A stretch of DNA of 64,000 bases, from contig CM033392.1 of NCBI GenBank assembly GCA_019426215.1, forward strand, positions 52,751,149-52,815,148, in the 5' to 3' direction. Numbering within the stretch: position 1 is the first letter of the stretch; each line of letters starts with the position of its first letter. The notes below the pieces were generated by a model. It was not told where the DNA came from. It searched no databases and saw nothing but the letters and a program-made list of their open reading frames with translations. Positions 47,924 through 59,890 of the stretch are shown in pieces. The DNA comes from Buddleja alternifolia. Its lineage: Eukaryota > Streptophyta > Magnoliopsida > Lamiales > Scrophulariaceae. The position numbers and the translations under genes were made by a program.

Positions 47924-48720
47924 TCTTGCAGCCGATTAAAAGAACCTAAAGCACAGATGAACTGAAAATAGTTTGATCAAATAGTTTACCGGATTTTGAT
48001 GAACAAATCAAAGTAAAGGGAGTTTTCATTATTTTCTTTTGGTGCTTAAAGTAAAGGGAAGTGAAATCAGTGAGAATGGGATTCACAGGCCTGTCAACGG
48101 GCGCGCAATACCCAAACCCAAACCCTGAAAAAAAAAAACATGAGTTCTCCCTGTTACCCGACCCGGTCTCGGACCCGACGGGTCCGAGAATTGGGCCTGC
48201 CCCCAGATATCAATTACACACTCTATAAAACTACATACCAATTACACTTCCATTACAAACCAACAAATACTTTCAACAGCTAAAGAAGCTTGGGCGTAAC
48301 CTAATCAATGTGAAGAAGCACATAAGCAACACGCTACCAAATAATAGTGATCAAATTTAGTCTTTGCATAATTAAAGTTACCAGAATTCAGCTAAGCCCT
48401 GCATACAATACCTCCATCAACAGTTCAAGAAGCATAATTTTAGATTTAATCAAATAAAATCAAAAGGAAAAAGATATTCATTAATTCGAAAGAAGAAAAA
48501 AAACTCAAACGAGAAACAAATTTTCACCCTGCATTGCAATTTCACTATTGGGGTTTCGATTATGCGCTAAAATTATAGATGTTAAAAAGTAAATCAAAAC
48601 CGTAAATACTTCACAGAAAAGAAGAGGAATTTAGTGACTTACTCAGTTGAGAGAAAGAGAAAGGTAGTGATGGAGGCGCGATTTGTTTTCTGTAGCTAAG
48701 TTAGCGTTTCCTAATCTGCA
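47924..48720 (-). promoter_or_regulatory. RPB8: RPB8 5' UTR with a leader intron and promoter-proximal region
   Basis: On the minus strand, CT-rich leader sequence (CTTTCTCTTTCTCTCAACTGA) ends at a strong donor GTAAGT at 48642, and an acceptor CTTTAG at 47946 rejoins 22 nt upstream of the ATG. A 697-bp leader intron is therefore likely, as is common in highly expressed plant housekeeping genes. TSS near 48720 is an estimate. A hAT-like GGGTCC/GGACCC-rich scrap lies at about 48090-48200. Confidence 0.6.
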
Positions 48721-48824
48721 CAAGTGTTTCTTATGACGGCTTTTTACATGGGTATCAGTATTTTGGCAATTATTTAAGTTTTTTTTTTAATTTTTGTCAC
48801 AAATTATAATCTACTCAATATTAA

Positions 48825-49580
48825 AATTAGGGTAAAATTACTAAAAACCCTATAACATAATTTTTTTTATATCCATAAAACCCATGAAAATATTTTTCAA
48901 TCCCAAAAACCCATCACACCAACTTTTCATTTCAAAAAACCCAAAATTTAGGGTTAATAAATTTATAGACTTAACTGCCCTTAGTCTTTTGAACTAAAAA
49001 TTTGTATTTCGTATAGAGATTTATTTAGTTAAAAAATTTGTAGTGATTGACTAAATATAATCTTACTTTTAATTTTTTAGATTTTTTAATCTTCTTAGTA
49101 ATTTTAAAAAATATTTTTTTAGATAATTACCCTAAGAAAATAAAAAATAAATTATATAAAAATATTCAGTACTAAAATTAAAATTTTGTATTATTCAACT
49201 TATCAATTTGAAATTTTAAAACAAAAATAATTTGATAAAAAAGGCCAATTGATCATTTCTTAACTTAATACATAAAAGGTAGTTTAGTCCAAAAAGTTCT
49301 TAATCTTAACTTTTGATTTTTTGAATGAAAAGTTTGGAGAGTGAGTTTATAAGATTGAAAAATATTTTAATGGATTTTTTTGGATATAAATATTATTTTG
49401 TTGGGGTTTTGGTAATTTTTCCTTAAAATTATCTAAACTAACTCTCAAACTTTCTTTCAACCCAAATTCTGTTAAATGGATTTTTTTGGATATAAATATT
49501 ATTTTATTGGGGTTTTGGTAATTTTCCCTTAAAATTATCTAGATTAACTCTCAAACTTTCTTTCAACCCAAATTCTGAAA
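48825..49580. mobile_element. MITE-like inverted element plus a partial tandem duplication
   Basis: 48830-48960 (AAAATTACTAAAAACCC, TTTTTATATCCATAAAACCC, CAACTTTTCATTTC) is mirrored at 49310-49425 (GAATGAAAAGTTTGG, GGATATAAATATTATTTTGT, GGTTTTGGTAATTTTT). The right end with the following CTAACTCTCAAACTTTC is then repeated (about 49366-49470 and 49475-49576). Confidence 0.6.
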
Positions 49581-49659
49581 TTCTGTTAAGAAAATACATG
49601 TACATAGTGTGTACATATAAACTCCGTATATATGTAAAGATATATATGGTATACGAGTA

Positions 49660-50422
49660 TATTTATATAGTATACAACTATTTAAGGTGTCGTTAATATA
49701 TATTATATAATTAGTAACGTATAAATAATAGTGTATATGTATATGTACAAGTATGGTATACATGTATACATATTTTTTATAGTATTAATATGTTATATCG
49801 AGTACATATAAATATATATAGATACATAAAAACTAATACACACATTTAGATATTTATACGTGATACCATATATATATATATATATATATACATATTAGAT
49901 GATGAGTTACATCGCGCAAACGCGCGGTTGGGCCGGCCCAAACTAAACAAGTTTTTTATTTGCATTTTGTTGACCCATTTATATAGGAATTTATTGTTGA
50001 TTTCACTTTGAGAATGAGCACATTAGCCCAACCGCGCGTTAGCGCGGTGTAACCTATCATCTAGTATATGTATATATATGGTATCACGTATAAATATCTG
50101 AATGTGTGTATTAGTTTATATGTATCTATATATATTTATATGTACTCGATATAACATACTAATACTATAAAAAATATGTATACATGTATACCATATTTGT
50201 ACATATAGATATACACGATTATTTATACGTTACTAATTATATAATATATATTAACGACACCTTATATAGTTGTATACTATATATATATACTAGATGATGG
50301 GTTACACCCCGCTAACGCACGTTTGGGCCGGCCCAAACTAAACAAGTTTTTTGTTTGCATTTTGTTGACCCATTTATATAGGAATTTATTGTTGATTTCA
50401 CTTTGAGAATGAGCACATTAGC
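49660..50422. mobile_element. Palindromic composite with Helitron-like hairpin termini
   Basis: A unit of about 170 bp (49896-50065) has inverted ends. The right end reads CCGCGCGTTAGCGCGG (6-bp stem, GTTA loop), 13 nt, then CTAG|T, which is the layout of a Helitron 3' terminus. The left end is its mirror (AGATGATG...GCGCAAACGCGCGG). The unit is flanked by AT-rich arms of about 225-235 bp (49660-49895 and 50066-50289) that are reverse complements. A second unit copy (50290-50422) follows the right arm and stops inside the body. No ORF. Confidence 0.7.
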
Positions 50423-50429
50423 AAGCAGA

Positions 50430-51420
50430 CCTCAGTGAGCTGTACATGGTAATTCGAGCCGCATGGTAATTCTCCAATTGCCATATACAATCACATGGCT
50501 ATTGCTACACAATGACCTGGCCGAAATAAAAATAACCATCAGATAATTCTTCAATTACTATGTATAAGGGAAAAAAGTACTGCAAATTTACATAGGTAAA
50601 AACTTGACAAACTACCTAATATCAGATCCAATTTCAGTATCAAAAAGGACCCCAATTAAAATACATGTCACAGAAAAACAAAACACAGAAGCTAGTCAAT
50701 TCTTTCAGCCAGCGTTCCTCAACTCAGCCTCATCATACCAATATGCTGAATCCCTCACAAAAGAAGAGGTGTTTAAGCGGCCCTCACCCGCGTGTATCAA
50801 AAAACCCTAAAACATTCAAAATCACGATAAACTGCAAAACCATAATCTGAAAAATCCAACAAAACCCACAAAACTTAAATCACAACACCCTCTCTCCCCT
50901 AAGAAATTTCCAGAGATGCTTTTCTTTGTTGAAGAATATCAAAAGTGAGAAAAGAAAAACTCCAGGCATCAAATGATATCAATCTAGTCAAAAGCTCACC
51001 ATGAACAAATTCGTCCCCTCCTCATTACCACTACAAACCTCTTTCAGAAAGAACCCACAAAAATTGCACCAAAACAAATTAAAAAAATAAACTCATTTGG
51101 GGCTTTGAAGAGAAAGAATTAACATTTAATCTAAATTCTAAATTTTAATACCATTCTTCAATTGAGAAAAAGCAATGTTGAGTGAAGATCCGACGATAAC
51201 TGGAGAATCATGAAGTCGAGAAAGCCATTGTGAAGATTTTTGGTCTTAATTGCAGAAAGAGAGAGATTGAAAAGAGGAGGGAGAGAAGGATGGGGTGGGG
51301 GTGTGGCAGACTGCATGCGTTTTATTGGACAAGGCGTTGGAATCCCGAGCGAAGTATTGATGTGCGACTAGGTACCGAAAACATTGATCTCGAATTTAAT
51401 GAGTTGGTCATGTTTTGTGT
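50430..51420. other. Unassigned region, possibly an orphan leader/promoter
   Basis: No gene recognised. On the minus strand around 51290-51200 a CT-rich stretch (CTCTTTTCAATCTCTCTCTT) precedes an ATG whose frame stops after seven codons, which looks like a host 5' UTR without its gene. Small frames at 50604-50850 and 51230-51424 show no family motif. Confidence 0.3.
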
Positions 51421-51422
51421 AT

Positions 51423-51680
51423 AGTTGTTGAAGAAAATGGGATTTTTTGGATTAAAATTTAATTTTTAAAAAAAATGCTAAAATTCGACTTTTTAACTGC
51501 CAAAATCTTCTGTTTTGGAGGGAAAATTGGCCCTCCATTAACTATTGGACGGAAGAGTTAACGGATGGACCAAAACTGATGAAATTGAGATAAGTGAAGG
51601 GTCAATTAGATGAGTGCGATATGTGGGGGACCAAAACTGAAATTGGGGTATAAGTGAGGGACGAAACTAAAATTTTCCTT
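51423..51680. repeat. Solitary terminal arm of a GRF-type MULE
   Basis: Closely matches 53290-53554, including GGGAAAATTGGCCCTCC, GTTAACGGA and GGGGACCAAAACTGAAATTG. Only the one arm is present, next to a (TA)n run at 51690-51712. Confidence 0.75.
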
Positions 51681-51962
51681 TTAGTAATATATATATATAT
51701 ATATATATATATAACATACAAATTTATCTATATAACTGATTATTACAAACTCAATATTATAATATAACTTCCAATGATTAGCTAATTTTAGCACACAAAA
51801 GTTTACATGATTCGACTGGTAAAGTAACTTTTGTTTCATCTGGAAATAAAACCAAACACTATCCCACCAAAAAATCACTCGAAAAGCAATTGAAAAATGA
51901 CCAAAATTCAAACGCACTGCCACAGAAAAGAAATAAATTATTATTTTCTCAGAATAAATTAA

Positions 51963-53598
51963 AGGAAAAATTATATCAACACCCACTGCTTCAATAGATA
52001 ATTACACGAACTTATCCTCTTATAATTGAAATTACAAATACCCAACACACTGTAATTAAAAATTATACTTACCCCCTAAGAGCAGTTTTTTTATGACATT
52101 GCCATGTGAACTTTCAAAAATGTCCCTATCAAATGTCATTAAGAGAAATTACACCAACTCCCCTCTTATTTTTGAAATTAAACAAACCTTCCCCGTTATA
52201 ATGCACTTCTTACAATCACCACCTATGTATAAAAAATTTCTTACAATTTAACCTTAAAAACCTGACAATTAGCCCCCTGTAGGGAATGTTGGGAATTTAA
52301 AAAACAACAGGGTTTTTTTTGATAATTACACATTAGAAGAAGGGCTATAGCCATAACGAAAAATATTATTCCAATTTTTTTTTCAATGATTTAAGTGAAG
52401 GGCAAAAATATCATTTAGTATTGTTTAACCATTAACCAAGGGTTGCCAAGGGATAAATGTAATTTTCAATTTTAGTGGGTTAGGTATTTGTAATTTTAAG
52501 TATAAGAGGACAAGTTTGTATATTTATCTATGGGGAAATTTCAATTTTCGTCCCTCACTTATACCCCAATTTCAGTTTTGGTTCCCCACATATCGCACTC
52601 ATCTAATTGACCCCTCACTTATCTCAATTTCATCAGTTTTGGTCCCTCCATTAACTCCTTCATCCAATAGTTAACGGAGGGCCAATTTGCCCTTCAAAAC
52701 ACATGATTTTGGCGGCAAGAAAGTCGAATTTCAGCATTTTTTTTCTTTAAAATTAGATTTTAATCCAAAAAATCACATTTTCTTCAACAACTAAATACAA
52801 AACATGAGCAACTCATCATCTTCAACATCAAATTCTTGTTATTCTTTTAATAATTCATGGGGGATTCTTGATTGTCAATTGTATTTATTCATGAGCAATG
52901 TTGTTTGTATTTGTTGTAGTGTACACTGTTAGCAAATAGCTAATAGAAGACAATACATTTTATTGCAATTAGAATGACAAAATACATTATGCAACTTAGA
53001 ATGATAAAATACATTTTGTATATCACACAAGTTGCAAAATTCCTTTCTTTCCTAGTACAATAGGGACTGTCTTTGGTAACAAGACAAATCAAAACAACCA
53101 CAAGTAGGAAAACCAAAATTGACACAAGTCTTGATTTCTGTTGCTGCTTCTTCAGCGATCGAATTTCTTCCTTCATCCTTTTTTCTTTCATCTTGAGCCC
53201 TCGGATTTTAGCTTGCATTTTCTCCTCTTTAAGTTATTGAAAGAAGAACGAGAATTTGATGTTGAAGATGATGAGTTGCTCATGTTTTGCGTTTAGTTGT
53301 TAAAGAAGATGTAGTTTTTTTTATTAAAATCTACTTTTAAAGAAAAAAATGTTGAAATTCGACTTTCTTGCAACCAAAATCGTGTGTTTTGGAGGGAAAA
53401 TTGGCCCTCCGTTAACTATTGGACGGAGGAGTTAACGGAGGGACCAAAACTGATGAAATTGAAATAAGTGAGGGGTGAATTAGATGAGTGTGATATGTGG
53501 GGGACCAAAACTGAAATTGGGGTATAAATGAGGTATGAAAATTAAATTTTTCCCTTTATCTATTATAGCAGTGGGTGTTGGTGTAAATTTTTCTAAAA
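51963..53598. mobile_element. Outer MITE whose right TIR hosts the GRF-type MULE
   Basis: GGAAAAATTATATCAACACCCACTGC at its left end is mirrored by CAGTGGGTGTTGGTGTAAAT at 53570-53592. Blocks ATAATTGAAATTACAAATACC and GGTATTTGTAATTTTAAG (52020 and 52488) are also inverted. The inserted MULE at 52532-53554 splits the right arm. Confidence 0.7.
52532..53554. mobile_element. Non-autonomous MULE, 1023 bp, 9-bp TSD TTTATCTAT, with a relic GRF-type gene
   Basis: TSD TTTATCTAT at 52523-52531 and 53555-53563. The termini GGGGAAATTTCAATTTTCG and (reverse) GGGAAAAATTTAATTTTCA start TIRs of about 300 bp. Inside, on the minus strand, an ATG at 53281-53283 begins MSNSSSSTSNS. After a frame change the 53218-52940 frame gives a Lys/Glu coiled coil (KEKRMKEEIRSLKKQQQK) and a hydrophobic helix (LVSILVFLLVVVLICLV). 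This is the N- and C-terminal architecture of the MULE-linked GRF gene with the zinc finger deleted. The TIRs include the N-terminal coding start. Confidence 0.85.
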
Positions 53599-53599
53599 T

Positions 53600-55260
53600 T
53601 AAACACAATCTCATCAAAATGCAAAACTCTCATCTCCAATACTCGTTCTTATATAATAATGGCCTTTAAATAGTGAGGATGTCTAATTGAACTCTAGTCC
53701 CTATATAATAATAGCCTTCAAATTCTCATTTTGTACCGGTAAGTTAGAGATGGCAATGAATCTGAGTGAAACGGGCACCTGCCCTAACCCATTCCATTTG
53801 GAGTTGTCTTGGGTTAGCTATGGTTCAAACTAACGAACGGTTTTGTTAGTTTGGCCCGACTTGGGTTCGTCAAGTTTTAGGTTTCATGGAAATTGATCGG
53901 ATGTTTTACGTGTTATGTCAAACTTGCTCCAAACGTGTCTTAATAACTATCTCTATAAGGCCTGGCCACGGATTAACTTGAGTTCGGATGTTTTACGTGT
54001 TATCCAATTTGGGGTTGGTTCGGGTTAACTAAACGGGGTTTGGGTTGGGGTTGAGTTTTTGTTTGTATAGACTCATATGTGCTTGAGACGGATTTCAGAT
54101 TGTGGGGAAATTATCTTGCACTAAGTATTGGTTTTGCCAATCCCGGCTAGTTGCTATTCCCAGACAAATGTTTGAGGATTTCTTTAAAATCTTTTAGGTC
54201 TCAATTGGATGGCTTATTTCTCAATTTTTCAGAGGTTATTTTTCATAAGAAATGCATATGTTTGGCATTTGCTAAAGAAGAAATGTTACACTCAATTTCC
54301 CTAATCAAAATCTCAACTTTCATTGAATAGATTTAATTGGCATTTCTCTCAAATTTTTCTCAGGATAGTAAGATTTTTTACTATTCATGATTAGACAGCT
54401 TACCCAATAACTAAAAACTTTTATCCGCCAATATCTTAACAAAGTCATTAAAATAATCACACATCTTGATTTGAATGACGTTAGGTATAAAATAAGATCC
54501 ACTTCGGATATTTTTGGATGTCTTAATATATGAGTTTAACTTACCTATGTCTAAATTTTCTTAGAAAATAAAAACCCTCCATACCAACTTCGCACAAAAA
54601 AATTATTTTTCTTACAAAAAAAAAAAAAACATATTATATCCCACCTAATTATTACATTTTTTTTGTATGAAAAAAAAGGCAAAATTCATTTTGCTCCCTT
54701 CTACTATAGACACCCCATCAAATACCCCCATCTATACCTAAAACCTTTAAACACCCCTCTCTACTATATCAAAATACATCAAACACCCCTTGAACATATT
54801 GATGGACATAAATACCCTTGATTTGTGTAAAATCATAAATTCATTTTCCACTTATGTATTATAATATAATCTATTGCACTTTGCCCCCTTAAAATACGTT
54901 TCAGTATAATCTGACTCCAGAATTGATTTAATGCTAAATTCATTAAATAATTAATCTTACATGTATGAAATAAATAGTAAATATGATTGTAGTATTATGA
55001 ATATGACGTATTAAACTTAAAATAAAATCTCACATAAATATTTATGATTACTATTAATATATTATTTTCTTTTATATATGCTAATACTTTAATTTTATTT
55101 TATATAACTTTTGATAGTCCAAGTTATTCATTGTGAGTTTTTAATAAAACTAATCATTTATTTTGTAAGTATTATATTACTTATTAAGATAAAATGATGA
55201 ACTTATTCCTATCATCTTTTATTATATAACATGAACATACTTATTCATGAGCACAATATT
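53600..55260. other. Intergenic transposon debris
   Basis: 53740-54070 has GGCACCTGCCC/GGGTTAGC-type words of decayed hAT-like elements. 54675-54790 has MULE-terminus-like text (AAATTCATTTTGCTCCC, CAAACACCCCT). No gene. Confidence 0.4.
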
Positions 55261-55284
55261 TTTTTTACGTTAATTAGTGATAAA

Positions 55285-55528
55285 TGCTTCTCTTTTTTAC
55301 TCTTTCCTTAATTGGTATAATTAGTACTACTATGAGAATAAACCCTTCAATCGAAGGAATCCAAGAGTCACTCCATGTATGCAAATGACAAAGGGGCGAA
55401 ACTTGAAAGCAAAGACCTCTGGAAATGAGGTTTTTGCAAGCAAGAATATCCCTCGTAATCCAAGAAACACCATTAGGGCAAGAGTCCATTTCAAGCAAAG
55501 CAAGATTTTTGAACTCTACTCTTTTCAT
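55285..55528 (-). pseudogene. LINE ORF2 C-terminal scrap
   Basis: The minus-strand frame reads CPNGVSWITRDILACKNLIS, then RGLCFQV and WSDSWIPS, the conserved region between RT and the zf-RVT domain of plant LINEs. No flanking RT is seen. About 80 codons, truncated on both sides. Confidence 0.65.
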
Positions 55529-55699
55529 AGTTTGCTCTTGAATACAAATTATTGGTTTTATTTTATTAAACCAAAATTTTTACATAAAAGGAAAAAGAAT
55601 AAAAGAAAAAATTATTGGCACGTGCGAAGTAGGCAATGAATGAAAGATATTAAAATAGTATTAAATAAGTTTCCCTCTCTATTCGAATTTCAAAACGTT

Positions 55700-55925
55700 A
55701 TGGAGCTGTCAGCACAGTGATGCCGCACCTCTCTCTCCTCTCTCTCCTCTCTCTCTTTCTCTCTCTAAAATTATTCAACCTAAAATTTAAATGAATTAAT
55801 TTTATATATACATACACATTATAATTATAGATACAGATATACATAAGTAAATGGTGTTGTATTGGTTTTGTTCTGAGAAGAAAGAAGGCGAAGGATTGGG
55901 AGTGGTAGGGTTTATGTCGAGAGCG
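55700..55925 (+). promoter_or_regulatory. Promoter/leader of the JASON-like gene
   Basis: A CT-rich tract (CTCTCTCCTCTCTCTCC, about 55733-55767) and a TATA-like TTTTATATATAC (about 55800-55811) lie upstream of the start codon at 55926. An in-frame ATG at 55851 also exists. Confidence 0.5.
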
Positions 55926-58900
55926 ATGGGTTGGATTTTCGGATGTTTTCGTATCAAAGATTCTCAATCTCATCTCATTAATCCTCAGGTAAGATCTTTC
56001 AATTCTCATTTTCATTTTTTCGCTCTATTTTAGATGATGAAAATTGAATTTAGTCATGATTTTCTTGAATTCTGTTACCTGTTTTATTTTTCAACTTTTT
56101 TTAGTTGATTTTGAGTTATGCGATTATTCTTTTGGACTTGATCAGGAGAGTGTGGCGTCTCGCAGCAACAAAAATGCACTTTCATCGCTGTTTCTTTCTG
56201 ATGGTAACTAATTCTTTGTTTTTTGCTTCTTATTTGGAATTTAATTTGAGATCGCGTGCGTTGAAACGAATTTTGTGTACTATGTTTAACTTTTACTAGT
56301 TTTGTTGATTATTTGATTTGTTAAGTAATCTTGATGTAAATTGATTTTGCTTATGAATGAAAAGATGATTCAGTTAGAAAAGGGGAGAGAATTCAGAATC
56401 CACCTGAAGGACTTGATGTCAGGGAGCTCAAGGATGAGGTTTGTACTTTGTTAGATTCTTAGAAAATGTGATGATCTTTTGGTCTTTTAGTTTCAATTGG
56501 CTTCTTGTAATTTGATGTTCAGTATCATCCACGAGCGTTTTGAAATTCCTATTCTAGAATGGGAAAATTATTGCTATTAAACTGATTTTAAGTTGCATGT
56601 AGAAGGATATTTCTATGAGTATAACGGTGAATTTGAGAAATTGAACTCAAGGAAAAGGCCAGATTTTGTTTTGTTACTGAACTTATAGCTTTGTGATATA
56701 CCAAATAGATCTTAAGCTATTCACAGTTTAAATTGATCTTCTGGAATAATAATTAAGTTAAGTTAGTCTGCTGCTTTCTAGGCTGAACAACTCCAGGTAG
56801 TAGAATCCAGAAAGCAAAATTAAGACTGAGTTATAATGTTATAGTGATGATGTTTATGTTCCTCTCCTCAGAACTTTGAGTACTAGTTAATTCTAATGCA
56901 CGGGTTTGATTTAAATGAGATTGAATCATTTCTATTCGATATTCTTTTTTGTTTATTCATACGTTTTAGTGAGCCTTGTGTGAAGCCAATAATAATCATT
57001 TCAGTTGTCTGTGCTTCCTTTGTATATTTGCCTCAATCTTAGACAGAACCCCATCTGCTTCATACTTTTTGGATTTCCCCCAAGATATGTTCTCCCACCT
57101 TCTTCATCCTCAAGGTGTATGGACTAGTTCCAACAATACATTCTGATTGTGGGTCAAATTTGAGACTTTTGATCATAATACATGATTTCATATTTTTTAT
57201 GTTCACACTGCTTGATGGCGACATATGTTCGAGTTTGTGGTTTGTTGTTGGTTCTTAAAATCTTTAGTGCTGTTTGCCTATAAGAACTTCTAAACGTACA
57301 ATCACAGATTTACTATACTGTTTTTTTCAGTAAATTTTATAACAAACAAATAGAGCCACTGAAGGATTCTTAAATCCGCTAGCCTATTTCTTACACATCT
57401 TATTAAACCTAGCTGAGATTACTGTTACTCTGCAGGCCAAGTTCCTCAAAGCTTGTGGAACTTTACCTGAGACTCCAGATGAAATTCGAAAAGCCTCAAA
57501 GAAATTGGTGAATATATCAGCTCAGGATAGAGAAAAAAAATCTTTGAAATTCAATTCATGGCTTCCTAATGCATCCGCAGAGACACTGAAACGAGAGAAG
57601 CAATCTGATGAATCTCCAACAGCTGTCAAAATTGGTGAAGAATTAGAAAATACTCCCAGCAGGTAAAACTTCTATGACTTTAAAATCATGTGCACCTGAC
57701 ATTCCCCAAAAGAGGCATCGCCTTTTGTATGTAATGAGAACTTTCACAACCCTATGACTTTCTCTGAGTCTCCTCTTTCAATATGTTTATCGAGTGTAAC
57801 TTTAGATGGCTGGGAAAGTTACTAGCACATTAGTAGGCATTAATTACCAGTATATGAAGTTATGATTTAAATTTTAGATTGATAAAAATTAATGTGCAAT
57901 CACCTGGCTTCTGTATATATTACCATAGTTGTGTCTATTTTCTTAGATTTCACATTGTCAGAACTCTACAACTTATGCTCGAATTATTATTCTCTCTATT
58001 AGCTGTATGACTGATGGACATAATACTAGAAGCAACTCCTTCCAAAGCAGTGATATTCAGAATGTTATTACCCACATAAACGTGCATGCCAGTGAAACTC
58101 ATTCTGCCAATTCATCAGTTTCACCTGGAGTCTTCGCTCCTAGTGTACAGTGCAAAAACAAATCTGTCCGTTTTGACCTTGAGTCCGATGGGTCTGCCTT
58201 TTCATCAAAAGGCTCTTCATCTGGATCAGTTGTCAGTAAGCCATCACCATATCCAACCCCACTGAAACTAAATGACGAGATGCAAACCCCTGGCACTGTG
58301 TTCCCTGCATACACGAACAATATGGCAGGTGGAAAGACTAATAGGATCAGGTCCCAGTATGTATATTCAGTCTTAAACCCAGTTGAGAATCCCTCCCAGT
58401 GGGTAGAATCAAAGGATGAAAATTCTGATTCCAACCACCAGAGAGAATCCCTTAACCTAAATGATGAAGCAACCTTGATATCGACCCCGATATCGGATAA
58501 TCTTTCTGTTGGAAAAGAGGTTGAGAATGAAGCAAGCCTGTCTTCTTGGTTTAAACCAGCTTCAGCCAATAAAGAAGGACATAACGAACTGTTTGGTTCC
58601 ATTTCTGGTGAAAATGTTCGTTGTGGGAGAACTCCTGGGGATAGGCCTATTCTCGGGATGGTGGCGGCCCACTGGCATGATGACGAAACGTCTCATATTT
58701 CACCTAAATGGTGGGATGGGAACGGAATTCCGAATTCTACTAACAAGTACAAAGAGGTATGTTTGTCGTGCTTCTGTCTTTATCTTTAGCCTTCTTTTAG
58801 TTAATTAGTCTATGTTATGTTTCTTTTATTGATTATCCAAGTTGGAACTTTTTAATTTGACTTCACAGGATCAGAAAGTTAGTTGGCATGCAACCCCATT

Positions 58901-59890
58901 TGAGGAGAGACTAGAAAAGGCTTTGTCTGAAGAAACTTTTATATCTCAGAGGTATGTTGCGTTCCTGATAATTTCCAGTCGATTGCATACGTTTTTTGTT
59001 TTGATTCTATACTGATATTTCTCCATTACAGCCTTTTGGTATAAGTTATGTTGATTTCTGCCGAATTCTCTGTTCCTTGCTGGTATATGCCTGCATTAGG
59101 TTCTTCTAGTAATGTGCTCAGTTTCAGTATGCTCTCTCTTTAGGTAAAAAGGTTGTTGGTTTTGATTGAGCACAGCTCATCAAGACTTGCAGCTTATTGT
59201 AGTTTCTAAAGATAATTGGTCTCTGTTAACTTAAAGAAACTAACCATGTAGAAATCTGAGAAATAAATAAGATCAGCTGACATGAGAATGTACTGGTGAC
59301 CCTTCCATGTTCATGAATATCCTATTCATGAAGAAGGTTTTATATGTATACATATATATATATATATATGTAATAATGGATTTTATCAAAACTTTATGTA
59401 CTTTGTTTTAATGAAGTACTTTGAAATTGAATCATTAATTTACGAGCAAATCTTACTTGTTTTACATTACATTCGATAGACTTTAATAGTACTATTCAAC
59501 ACAACTCATTACACATATACAATATTTATTGTGTTAATTTACTATATTCAAAGTTTCATTCAAAATTTTCAATTGTACCTATAGATTTCCCTAAATAGAA
59601 ACTGGAATTTCAGATATCCCCAAAAATTTCCAAAAATTTACTAGCATAAGAAATCTACATCGATACAAATATTTAATACCTTGAATGATTTAATACGTTG
59701 TATGCAACGCAGGAATAAATTGTTTGAGAATGTACAAATAATTACTACATTGATTTGACAAAGGTAATATTTTTCCAGGAAGCCTATTAGTGGGATACCG
59801 CCAATTGAGTACAATGAAAGCGAAGAGTCTGATACTGCTTTATCACATTTACAATCTTCAGCCCATTCCAAATCTGTTGTTTCATTCTGA
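55926..59890 (+). CDS. JASON-like protein (meiosis II spindle/organelle-band factor), seven exons, 456 aa
   Basis: Exons: 55926-55988, 56146-56203, 56365-56438, 57436-57662, 58003-58756, 58869-58951 and 59779-59890 (TGA). All have GT-AG borders and consistent phases (1371 nt). The N-terminus MGWIFGCFRIKD, the NALSSLFLSD segment, RELKDEAKFLKACGTLPETP, KFNSWLPNAS and the central PSPYPTPLKLNDEMQTPGT are the conserved blocks of plant JASON proteins. Arabidopsis JASON is needed for meiosis II spindle separation, and its loss gives unreduced pollen. No catalytic domain is evident. The start is set at MGW because it is the conserved beginning; an upstream in-frame ATG would add 25 residues. Intron 6 (827 bp) carries a dispersed repeat. 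Confidence 0.9.
59480..59700. repeat. Dispersed repeat in JASON-like intron 6
   Basis: Resembles 45000-45250 in the same orientation: AAAGTTTCATTCAAAATTTTC, GGATATCCCC-like ATATCCCCAAAAATTTCC, AAATCTACA-CGATAC and TATTTAATACCTTGA are shared. Non-coding. Confidence 0.55.
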
